DNA of 5,647 nt from the NCBI GenBank assembly GCA_005882715.1, contig VBEI01000115.1, positions 1 through 5,647 on the forward strand, in the 5' to 3' direction. Shown piece by piece: positions 1 to 5,037 of the stretch. Position 1 is the first letter of the stretch. Each line of letters opens with the position of its first letter. A model generated the notes under the pieces. That model worked only from the letters and a program-made list of their open reading frames with translations. It ran no database searches and had not been told where the DNA came from. Position numbers and translations under genes: made by a program. The DNA is from Chloroflexota bacterium. Its GTDB lineage: Bacteria; Chloroflexota; Dehalococcoidia; SM23-28-2; RBG-16-64-32.

Positions 1-1206
1 GAAGTGTCGGCCATCGTAGATTTGGCTGCGCAGGCGCGCGTGACGGTCGTTCCGTACGGGGGAGGCTCCGGCTTGATGGGCGGCGCTATTGCGCTTCGGC
101 CCTCCGTCGTCGTCGACCTCAAGCGGATGAATTCCATTCTGGAGATCGACCGGGAGAACCGGAATGTTCAGGTCGAGGCCGGGATCGTTTTGGAGACGCT
201 CGAACTGGCCCTCAACCATGAGGGCCTGGTCCTGGGCCACGATCCGTGGTCGCTTCCAATCGCGACAGTCGGCGGTGCGATCTCAACCGACTCGCTCGGG
301 TACCGTGGGGCGAAGTACGGTTCGATGGGCGATCAGGTGCTTGGCCTGACGGCTGTCCTTCCAGACGGCCGAGTATTCGAGAGGAGTGCGCCCGCGAAGA
401 CCTCGGTCGGGCCTGACCTCCGCCGCCTTTTCATCGGCAGTGAAGGCTGCTTCGGCATCGTGACGGAGGCGACGTTGCGGGTGTTTCCGCAGCCTGAACG
501 GCGCATTTTGCGCGCTTACCGCTTCAAACGCTTCAAGGACGGATTCGCAGCGATCGTCGAGATGCACGGCATTGGGCTCGCGCCGGCGTTACTCGACTAT
601 GGCGAAAGCCCCACTGCCGTGGGCGCCGGGACTGCGACTCTCTATCTCGCGTTCGAGGGCTTTCGGGAGCAGGGGGCGGCTGAGGAGCGCCGGGCCCGCC
701 GCATCTGTGATGCCTCTGGCGGTCAGTCCATCGGACAACACGAAGCTCGGGGGTTTTGGGAGCGCCGACACGACATCGCGAGGGGCTTTGCCCAGAGGAG
801 GCGGCAGGGCGGTGCACGGCCAAGCCCGGCAGGAGGCGCTTTCGACTTCGTCCACGTCACCCTGCCACGCTCTCGAGTGCTGGATTATCGGGCCGCATGC
901 GGGCCGATCCTCGAACGTCACGACGTGCGGGTGGTCGAGTACGGGATCTGGTGCTGGCCCGAGCTGTTCTCCGTCACCATGACGGCCGAAGGCGGAGACG
1001 CCCGAGACCGCTTGTCTCGCGCCGTCGACGAAATGCTTATGCTCACGCGCGACATGGGGGGCTCGATCGAGTACTGCCACGGCGTCGGCGTCCGTCTCGC
1101 TCACCTGATGGAGCGCGAGCACGGCGGCGGCCTCGAAGTCATGCGCGCGCTTAAGAGCGCTCTCGACCCGCAGGGTATCCTGAACCCCGGCAAGCTCGGC
1201 CTCTAG
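1..1206 (+). CDS. FAD-linked oxidase, GlcD / alkyl-DHAP synthase superfamily (5' partial)
   Basis: This is a probable cytoplasmic flavoenzyme that oxidises a 2-hydroxy acid or similar small substrate; the substrate is not recognisable. The frame is open to the window edge, so the true start lies upstream. The GTG at position 4 is unlikely to be the start, because the FAD pyrophosphate-binding loop PYGGGSGLMGGA already appears at residues 17-28 counted from it, whereas relatives have some tens of residues before it. Further PCMH-type FAD-domain motifs follow: TVGGAIST (about 88-95) and GSEGCFGIVTEATLRV (about 145-160). The C-terminal FAD-oxidase domain has the conserved HGVG (about 359-362) and ends in the family signature ILNPGKLGL. 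GPDLRRLFIGSEG resembles alkyl-DHAP synthase more than classical GlcD. The stop TAG is followed after 4 nt by a strong hairpin. A reductase gene follows on the same strand 75 nt later. The superfamily is certain; the specific activity is unknown. Confidence 0.9.
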   Translation, partial: EVSAIVDLAAQARVTVVPYGGGSGLMGGAIALRPSVVVDLKRMNSILEIDRENRNVQVEAGIVLETLELALNHEGLVLGHDPWSLPIATVGGAISTDSLGYRGAKYGSMGDQVLGLTAVLPDGRVFERSAPAKTSVGPDLRRLFIGSEGCFGIVTEATLRVFPQPERRILRAYRFKRFKDGFAAIVEMHGIGLAPALLDYGESPTAVGAGTATLYLAFEGFREQGAAEERRARRICDASGGQSIGQHEARGFWERRHDIARGFAQRRRQGGARPSPAGGAFDFVHVTLPRSRVLDYRAACGPILERHDVRVVEYGIWCWPELFSVTMTAEGGDARDRLSRAVDEMLMLTRDMGGSIEYCHGVGVRLAHLMEREHGGGLEVMRALKSALDPQGILNPGKLGL

Positions 1207-1210
1207 AGCA

Positions 1211-1243
1211 GGCCGGGGCAGACATCCAACGTCTGCACCGGCC
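1211..1243 (+). terminator. Strong 12-bp hairpin after the FAD oxidase gene, possible terminator
   Basis: The arms are GGCCGG-G-GCAGAC (1211-1223) and GTCTGC-A-CCGGCC (1231-1243). They give 6+6 paired bases around a single G/A mismatch, with a 7-nt loop ATCCAAC. The hairpin begins 4 nt after the TAG stop. There is no clear T-tract after it (GCTGGTCCTTG follows), so it is either an imperfect intrinsic terminator or an mRNA 3'-end stabiliser that allows read-through into the reductase gene. The structure is seen directly; the terminator role is inferred. Confidence 0.5.
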
Positions 1244-1257
1244 GCTGGTCCTTGTCG

Positions 1258-1263
1258 TACAAT
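1258..1263 (+). promoter_or_regulatory. Possible -10 element TACAAT before the MDR reductase
   Basis: TACAAT matches the sigma-70 -10 consensus at five of six positions and lies in the 75-nt gap before the reductase gene. The region about 17 nt upstream (within the 3' arm of the hairpin) has no good -35 hexamer. A start site 7 nt downstream would fall on the Shine-Dalgarno, leaving a very short leader. It is therefore only a weak candidate; read-through from the upstream gene is an alternative. Confidence 0.2.
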
Positions 1264-1281
1264 CCGCGCGGAGGTGGCACC

Positions 1282-2304
1282 ATGACTGAACGCCCCAACC
1301 GCCAGATCCTGCTCGCCGAGCGCCCGACCGGGAAACTCGAGGAATCGCATTTCAAGGCTATCGATTCAACGATCGGCGATCCCGGGCCGGGCGAGCTGCT
1401 CGTTCGGACTGTCCTGCTTTCGATCGATCCCGCCAACCGGGCATGGATGCAGGGGCGGACCTATCGCGAGCAGCTCGGCGCAGGCGAAGTGATGGCAGGC
1501 GGCGCTCTGTGTGAAGTAGTCGCTGCCAATGGTGCTCCCATCCCGCCAGGCTCTATCGTGTGGGCCGAACCCGGGTGGCAGGAATATGCTATCGTTCCGG
1601 CCAACCGCGTCCTGCCGGTCACTGTGCGAGGTCCGCTCAGCCACCACATGAGCGTCCTCGGCATCACCGGCCTTACCGCGTACTTCGGGATGCTGAACGT
1701 CGGACAGCCGCGGTCGGGCGAAACGGTCGTCGTGTCTGCGGCGGCTGGCGCCACGGGAAGCGTCGCCGGTCAGATTGCCCGGATCCAGGGCGCCAGGGTA
1801 GTCGGCGTTACCGGCTCCGATGATAAGAACCGCCTGGTCGAGCGCGATCTCGGCTTCGACGCGACTGTCAACCACCGCAGCGAGAAGCTGCGCGAAGAGC
1901 TCGCCGCCGCCTGTCCGAACGGGATCGACGTCTACTTCGACAACGTCGGCGGCCGCGTGCTCGAGGCGGTCCTGCCGCTGATGCGGACCCACGGGCGCAT
2001 CGTCTGCTGCGGCGCCGTCTCGCAATATGACAGCGCGGCGCCAGCCCCTGGGCCAGCGGGTGTGCCCGGGCAGCTAATCGTCAAGCGGCTGCGCATGGAA
2101 GGGTTCCTGGTCTCTGACTTTATCGGCGAGTGGGCGAAGGCGCAGGAGCAACTCGCCGGCTGGGTCGCCTCGGGCGACCTCAAGGTGCTCGAAGACATCG
2201 TCGAGGGACTCGAGTCTGCCCCGCGAGCGTTGATCGGCATCTTGGCCGGCGATAACGTCGGCAAGCGGATGGTGCGTGTCGCACCGGACCCGGTTGAGGG
2301 GTAG
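1282..2304 (+). CDS. NADP-dependent MDR oxidoreductase, curcumin/prostaglandin reductase-like
   Basis: This is a zinc-independent medium-chain reductase of 340 aa, the normal length for the family. Relatives (E. coli CurA, prostaglandin reductase, plant double-bond reductases) reduce alpha,beta-unsaturated carbonyls with NADPH in the cytoplasm. An N-terminal GroES-like domain (about 1-125, with LLSIDPANRAWM and GWQEYAIV) is followed by a Rossmann domain. That domain has the nucleotide loop SAAAGATGSVAGQIA (about 152-166), DVYFDNVGG (about 216-224) and RIVCCGAVSQY (about 239-249), and the protein ends with the typical NVGKRMVRV. The zinc-ligand pattern of classical alcohol dehydrogenases is absent. 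I chose the ATG at 1282 because GGAGGT lies 6 nt upstream (1270-1275); the in-frame TTG at 1252 has no such site, and family similarity begins after the ATG. It follows the FAD oxidase in the same direction, so a shared pathway is possible. It converges with the TfoX-domain gene 24 nt away. The physiological substrate is unknown. Confidence 0.92.
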   Translation: MTERPNRQILLAERPTGKLEESHFKAIDSTIGDPGPGELLVRTVLLSIDPANRAWMQGRTYREQLGAGEVMAGGALCEVVAANGAPIPPGSIVWAEPGWQEYAIVPANRVLPVTVRGPLSHHMSVLGITGLTAYFGMLNVGQPRSGETVVVSAAAGATGSVAGQIARIQGARVVGVTGSDDKNRLVERDLGFDATVNHRSEKLREELAAACPNGIDVYFDNVGGRVLEAVLPLMRTHGRIVCCGAVSQYDSAAPAPGPAGVPGQLIVKRLRMEGFLVSDFIGEWAKAQEQLAGWVASGDLKVLEDIVEGLESAPRALIGILAGDNVGKRMVRVAPDPVEG

Positions 2305-2332
2305 GGCGCGCTGCGTAATGCTGCGCCTCTAC
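2301..2332. terminator. Imperfect dyad at the convergent junction, possible bidirectional terminator
   Basis: GTAG-GGCGC (2301-2309) pairs with GCGCC-T-CTAC (2323-2332... with T2328 bulged), giving nine Watson-Crick pairs plus one G-T pair and an 11-nt loop. The stem includes the stop codons of both convergent genes (TAG at 2302-2304 and its minus-strand counterpart at 2329-2331). It sits where a shared terminator is expected, but neither side has a T-tract. The dyad is seen; the function is inferred. Confidence 0.3.
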
Positions 2333-2673
2333 CGGCGCTTCGGCTTCTTCGCAGGTAATGTCCTAACGAACTCGAGCGTTTGCTCCACCCATCCTCTTAG
2401 CTGCTGGTCCGTCGCGTAGCCCTCTGGTGCAACGCCGATCATGCCCTTCATTGGGCGGCCAGCCATATCCATCTGGCGCGCGCCGGGACGCGAGAGAGTC
2501 TCCTCGAAGTGCTCGGGACCCACGCGCGCCATAAAGTCATCCCGACTGATGCCGCAGAACATATTGCCGTTAAGCATGAACGCGATCCCGCCAAACATCT
2601 TCTGCTCGGTGAGGCCGGTCAGGTTGCCGACGATCCCGCGGATGCGATCAGCGAGCTGCTCGTTGTAAGGCAC
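2329..2673 (-). CDS. TfoX N-terminal domain protein
   Basis: This is a 114-aa protein made of a single TfoX N-terminal domain. The recognisable parts are the TEQKMFGGIAFMLNGNMFCGI core (residues 22-42, key residues MFGG and NGNMF), DDFMARVGPEHFEE (45-58) and the RPMKGMIGVAPEG segment (73-85). The C-terminal domain of full-length TfoX/Sxy competence activators is absent, so a role in competence should not be assumed; most stand-alone copies are uncharacterised. The tail is basic (KKPKRR). The start is a GTG at 2671-2673, with no ATG upstream in frame that fits the domain. It lies 5 nt after the stop of the VOC gene and has only a weak Shine-Dalgarno (TAGG inside that stop region), so translation is probably coupled to the VOC gene. 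It is the last gene of the minus-strand run. The family is clear; the function is unknown. Confidence 0.88.
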   Translation of the reverse strand: MPYNEQLADRIRGIVGNLTGLTEQKMFGGIAFMLNGNMFCGISRDDFMARVGPEHFEETLSRPGARQMDMAGRPMKGMIGVAPEGYATDQQLRGWVEQTLEFVRTLPAKKPKRR

Positions 2674-2678
2674 CGCGC

Positions 2679-3032
2679 CTACATCTGGAAGAGCTGGATG
2701 AGGTTTCCTTCCGGGTCCTTCAACGTCGCGATCGTAACCTGGTCGTAATTGGTGGGAGGCTCGATGAACTCCACGCCCTTAGACCGCAAGCGTTCGTATT
2801 CGGCGCGGACGTCGTCGGTCATGAAACCGACCATGTGGCGCGCCGGGTCATTGTTCTTCCCTTTGACCTCGCTGTGCGAGCCCAGCCCTAAACTCGGCGC
2901 GTTGGGATCGCCGAATAGAACGAAGCGCTCGGACTCGAGGGTCGGCTTGAGGCCGAGAGTGTCGCGGTAAAACGGGAGCAGATTGTTCAGGTCCTGGCTC
3001 CAGATGCTGGCGCCGCCGAAACCTTTGATCAT
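2679..3032 (-). CDS. VOC (glyoxalase/bleomycin resistance-like) protein
   Basis: This is a 117-aa single-domain protein of the vicinal-oxygen-chelate superfamily, with two beta-alpha-beta-beta-beta modules. Module one contains DLNNLLPFYRDTLGLKP (residues 14-30). Module two contains HMVGFMTDDVRAEYERLRSKGVEF (66-89) and ends with DPEGNLIQLFQ (106-116). Residue 113 is Gln where metal-dependent glyoxalases and dioxygenases usually have Glu, and the first strand (GASIWSQD) has no His; only His66 fits a canonical ligand position. Known relatives include lyases, dioxygenases and ligand-binding resistance proteins, and this residue pattern favours binding without classical metal catalysis. The ATG start is supported by AAGGAGGT 5 nt upstream (3038-3045), the best Shine-Dalgarno in the cluster. 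It is preceded by a 188-nt gap full of dyads and followed 5 nt later by the TfoX-domain gene. The superfamily is certain; substrate and reaction are not known. Confidence 0.9.
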   Translation of the reverse strand: MIKGFGGASIWSQDLNNLLPFYRDTLGLKPTLESERFVLFGDPNAPSLGLGSHSEVKGKNNDPARHMVGFMTDDVRAEYERLRSKGVEFIEPPTNYDQVTIATLKDPEGNLIQLFQM

Positions 3033-3078
3033 GACTGACCTCCTTCTTCAACTGGGGCGCTTCTATCACTATGTTAGA

Positions 3079-3100
3079 CGAACGGCGAGCCGCCTGTTCG
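3079..3100. repeat. GC-rich triloop hairpin in the leader of the VOC gene
   Basis: On the plus strand CGAACGGCG (3079-3087) pairs with CGCC-T-GTTCG (3091-3100). This gives nine base pairs with one bulged T (3095) and a 3-nt loop AGC. It lies 46 nt upstream of the VOC start codon. No T-tract follows on either strand, so a classical intrinsic terminator is unlikely; a leader hairpin or protein-binding dyad is possible. Confidence 0.4.
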
Positions 3101-3182
3101 ACGTCAGATTCGGTCGGCCGTCTCCGGCACCCGACGACTCTACGAGTCCATTTACTTTTGCGTGGCACATATCTACGTGCTC

Positions 3183-3220
3183 TCGGTGAGGCTAAAGACC
3201 TTCCGCTACGCCTCGGCCGA
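3183..3220 (-). terminator. Imperfect hairpin abutting the stop of the second DHFR-like gene
   Basis: Read on the minus strand, TCGG-CC-GAGGC pairs with GCCTC-A-CCGA. This gives nine base pairs with a 2x1 internal loop and a 17-nt apical loop. It begins directly after the TAG stop at 3221-3223. No T-tract follows, so it is a weak terminator or an mRNA-end structure between the DHFR-SRPBCC-DHFR trio and the VOC-TfoX pair. Confidence 0.3.
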
Positions 3221-3832
3221 CTAGTCGAGCGCGAAGGAGCCGTATTTGACTTCGCCCGCGCGTTCGTATTTAGCGATCACCACTCCAGTGCTGGACGTCT
3301 GGCTCTCGACGAGCATCAGGCCGGCCGGGATCGTGCCGTCGGCAAAAAGGCGCTTGCCAGTCCCGAGCAGGACGGGAAATATCATCACCTGAAACTCGTC
3401 GATGAGATCGTGCTTCATCAGCGTCTGGATGAGGTTGCCGCTGCCGTGAACCTGGATCTCCGGCCCAGCTTGGTCCTTGAGGGCGGACACCTGTTCCCCG
3501 ACGTCACCTTTGATGAGGCTTGAGTTCTGCCACTCAACGCTGTTCAGCGTGCGAGAGGCCACGTACTTCTTCGCATTGTTTAGGCTATTTGCGGCCGAGT
3601 CGTCTTTGACGTTGGGCCAATGGGCGGCGAAGATTTCATACGTCTTACGGCCGAGCAGCAGGTCGTAGGGCTTGCCCATGAACTCGCCCATCATCTGACC
3701 CATACGGTCGTCCCAGTAATTGACTGACCAGCCGCCATGTTTGAACCCTCCGCTCGTATCCTCCTCTGGCCCGCCGGGAGCCTGCATCACTCCATCGAGG
3801 GTCAGGAACGTGTTGACTCTTAGCTTTCTCAT
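3221..3832 (-). CDS. Dihydrofolate reductase-like (RibD C-terminal domain) protein, second copy
   Basis: This is a 203-aa soluble protein with the DHFR-like fold of the RibD C-terminal domain family, which binds NADPH. It is not the housekeeping folate enzyme; most members have no known substrate. Visible motifs are the opening strand KLRVNTFLTLDGVMQAPGG (residues 3-21), DLLLGRKTYEIFAAHWP (57-73), the nucleotide-binding stretch IQVHGSGNLIQTLM (126-139) and LIDEFQVMIFPVLLGTGKRLF (143-163). The ATG start has AAAGGAG 5 nt upstream (3838-3844), inside the end of the preceding gene. It overlaps the stop of the SRPBCC gene by four bases (ATGA), a classic arrangement for coupled translation. A hairpin abuts its stop, and a 188-nt gap separates it from the VOC gene. 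It is clearly diverged from the other DHFR-like copy in this cluster: it lacks that protein's Trp/Gly-rich insertion, so it is a distinct paralogue and not a recent duplicate. Confidence 0.92.
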   Translation of the reverse strand: MRKLRVNTFLTLDGVMQAPGGPEEDTSGGFKHGGWSVNYWDDRMGQMMGEFMGKPYDLLLGRKTYEIFAAHWPNVKDDSAANSLNNAKKYVASRTLNSVEWQNSSLIKGDVGEQVSALKDQAGPEIQVHGSGNLIQTLMKHDLIDEFQVMIFPVLLGTGKRLFADGTIPAGLMLVESQTSSTGVVIAKYERAGEVKYGSFALD

Positions 3833-4320
3833 CGTGGCTCCTTTCTTGAACCTCGGCGCAAGTGGTCATCGAGGCGATCAAGCGTCTGGTTGAGGCCGTC
3901 CAGCGCTCCGACCTCCTCGATCATTCGGTCGCGTTCCCCCGGCGTCACGAAGACCATTCGAGTAGTCAGGCGAGTCTTCTCGCCTTCCTCCTCGAAGGTC
4001 ACGGTAACGCGAAACTGCTGCAAGTCGCTCTCATCGCCGCCGCCATGGTCGTACACCAAGCGGTCAGGCTCCGAGACTTCGACGAACACCACTTTGTTGG
4101 GGTAGTCGGTGCCGTCTGGGCCGTGCATGACGAAGCGCCAGACGCCGCCCGGCCTCACGTCCATCTCGTGGATCGTGGTTGTGAAGCCATGCGGGCCCCA
4201 CCACTGGACCACTCGCGTCGGGTCGGTCCACGCCTCGAATACAAGCTCGCGCGGCGCGTCGAATACGCGCGTGACGACGATCTCGCGATCCGCCGTGGCC
4301 GTTGCTTCGCTCTCAGCCAT
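3829..4320 (-). CDS. SRPBCC / AHSA1-domain protein
   Basis: This is a 163-aa protein of the START/SRPBCC superfamily, AHSA1-like subgroup. It is a helix-grip fold with a deep hydrophobic cavity thought to bind small lipophilic ligands. The N-terminal signature is textbook: EIVVTRVFDAPRELVFEAW (13-31), then DPTRVVQWWGPHGFTT (33-48). The middle has the DVRPGGVWRFVMHGPDG stretch (54-70). The protein ends with the long C-terminal helix GALDGLNQTLDRLDDHL (138-154) and a charged tail. It is not the Hsp90 co-chaperone itself, which has an additional N-terminal domain. The ATG start lies 9 nt after the TAA of the DHFR-like gene, with no clear Shine-Dalgarno, so coupled translation is likely. Its TGA overlaps the ATG of the next DHFR-like gene. 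It is therefore sandwiched between two reductase-like paralogues, which suggests that the binding protein and the reductases act on related compounds. That link is inference. Confidence 0.92.
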   Translation of the reverse strand: MAESEATATADREIVVTRVFDAPRELVFEAWTDPTRVVQWWGPHGFTTTIHEMDVRPGGVWRFVMHGPDGTDYPNKVVFVEVSEPDRLVYDHGGGDESDLQQFRVTVTFEEEGEKTRLTTRMVFVTPGERDRMIEEVGALDGLNQTLDRLDDHLRRGSRKEPR

Positions 4321-4329
4321 TCGTCGGCT

Positions 4330-4980
4330 TTACGACTTGACGACGCGGTACTTGAGGTGGGTGACTTCCGGGGTCTCGACCACACGGACGGGCTCCACCC
4401 TCACATCCGAGCCAGCAAGATTATCGAAGAGGCGTTCGCCGCCGCCAAGGAGAATCGGAACGACGTGCAGCTCCATCTCGTCCATCAGACCCGCCGCGAC
4501 GTACTGCTGCGCGACGCTGGCGCCGCCGCCAAGCGCTACATCCTTGCCTCCGGCCGCATCCCTCGCCTGCTTTAGCGCCGACTCGATTCCGTCGGTAACA
4601 AAGAAGAACGTCGTGCCTCCCTGCATCACCAGCGGCTCACGGGGGTGATGGGTGAGCACAAAGACAGGTGTGTGAAACGGCGGGTTGTCGCCCCACCAGC
4701 CCTTCCACTCCCAGTTACCCCACGGCCCGGGACCGCCGCCGAACATATTGCGGCCCATGATCGTCGCGCCCAGGTTTTCGAAATTTTCCCGGAGCACGTC
4801 ATCATTCGTGCCGGTCTCGCCGCCACCCCTGTCGCCGTGCATCTCGCGAAAGAACTTGAGCTTGATGACCCAGTCATGCAGATTTTCGCCGCCTTCGCCG
4901 AGCGGGTTCTCGAGACTCTGGTTCGGCCCGGCGATGTATCCGTCGAGCGACATCGAGACGTTGAATCTGAGCTTGCCCAT
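4330..4980 (-). CDS. Dihydrofolate reductase-like (RibD C-terminal domain) protein, first copy
   Basis: This is a 216-aa member of the RibD-C/DHFR-like family, a predicted cytoplasmic NADPH-dependent reductase of unknown substrate. The opening strand is KLRFNVSMSLDGYIAGPNQS (3-22). After a charged loop comes NLGATIMGRNMFGGGPGPW (69-87), then a Trp-rich segment (about 87-97) characteristic of one subfamily. The strand TPVFVLTHHPREPL (104-117) follows, then the nucleotide-binding ALGGGASVAQQYVAAGLMDE (149-168) and HVVPILLGGGERLFDNL (172-188). I chose the ATG at 4980: AAGGAG (4990-4995) precedes it by 9 nt, and homology begins right there. An in-frame GTG at 5008-5010 would only add ten unconserved residues and would read through the Shine-Dalgarno. 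The gene follows the PhnB-type gene by 51 nt, and the SRPBCC gene starts 9 nt after its stop. The family is certain; the reaction is unknown. Confidence 0.93.
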   Translation of the reverse strand: MGKLRFNVSMSLDGYIAGPNQSLENPLGEGGENLHDWVIKLKFFREMHGDRGGGETGTNDDVLRENFENLGATIMGRNMFGGGPGPWGNWEWKGWWGDNPPFHTPVFVLTHHPREPLVMQGGTTFFFVTDGIESALKQARDAAGGKDVALGGGASVAQQYVAAGLMDEMELHVVPILLGGGERLFDNLAGSDVRVEPVRVVETPEVTHLKYRVVKS

Positions 4981-4989
4981 GGCGTCGAT

Positions 4990-4995
4990 CTCCTT
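4990..4995 (-). promoter_or_regulatory. Shine-Dalgarno that decides the start of the first DHFR-like gene
   Basis: On the minus strand this reads AAGGAG, within GGAAGGAGAT, 9 nt before the ATG at 4980-4978. It argues against the upstream in-frame GTG at 5010-5008, which would place this site inside the coding region. Confidence 0.7.
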
Positions 4996-5001
4996 CCGTG
5001 T

Positions 5002-5037
5002 GGTTAGCACTAGCGATGTTCGCCTCCAAACCTAACC
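5002..5037. repeat. Nested inverted repeat between the PhnB-type and DHFR-like genes
   Basis: GGTTAG (5002-5007) is the inverse of CTAACC (5032-5037), a perfect 6-bp outer stem spanning the intergenic gap. Inside it GCGA-TGT-TCGC (5013-5023) forms a 4-bp stem with a triloop. The outer arm overlaps the stop codon of the PhnB-type gene. It could be a weak transcript structure between two cotranscribed genes, but stems this short can arise by chance. Confidence 0.25.

Larger units (their letters stand above)
3033..3220 (-). promoter_or_regulatory. 188-nt dyad-rich intergenic region upstream of the VOC-TfoX pair
   Basis: This is the only long gap within the minus-strand cluster. Besides the Shine-Dalgarno of the VOC gene, it holds four dyads, listed separately or in the findings: 3183-3220, 3165-3180, 3136-3148 and 3079-3100. 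It also has a short A+T-rich pocket (about 3059-3078; TAACAT and GATAGA on the minus strand) at a suitable distance before the VOC start for a -10 element, but I find no convincing -35 partner. I see no translated gene in it. A terminator followed by an internal promoter is a reasonable inference. Confidence 0.35.

Noticed and set aside
1252..1281. TTG at 1252 as start of the MDR reductase
   Set aside because: The GGAGGT site at 1270-1275 is correctly spaced for the ATG at 1282, and the extra residues show no similarity to the family.
589..1350. Long open frame (253 codons) on the minus strand opposite the FAD oxidase
   Set aside because: It is an antisense shadow in GC-rich DNA. The translation has no recognisable domain, while the plus strand carries a clear flavin-oxidase sequence through most of the interval.
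1366..2025. 219-codon open frame on the minus strand opposite the MDR reductase
   Set aside because: It has no family motif and no convincing start. The opposing plus-strand frame has textbook MDR motifs.
3862..4575. 237-codon open frame on the plus strand across the SRPBCC and first DHFR-like genes
   Set aside because: It lies antisense to two well-supported genes and has low-complexity, His/Arg-rich composition typical of shadow frames.
3221..4980. Housekeeping folate dihydrofolate reductase (FolA)
   Set aside because: Both proteins are 200-216 aa with RibD-C signatures (GSGNL or GGGAS, and PVLLGTGKRLF or PILLGGGERLF) and lack the FolA pattern.
4981..5010. Upstream GTG (5010-5008) as start of the first DHFR-like gene
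   Set aside because: The ten added residues are not family-like, and the strong AAGGAG site lies between this GTG and the ATG at 4980.
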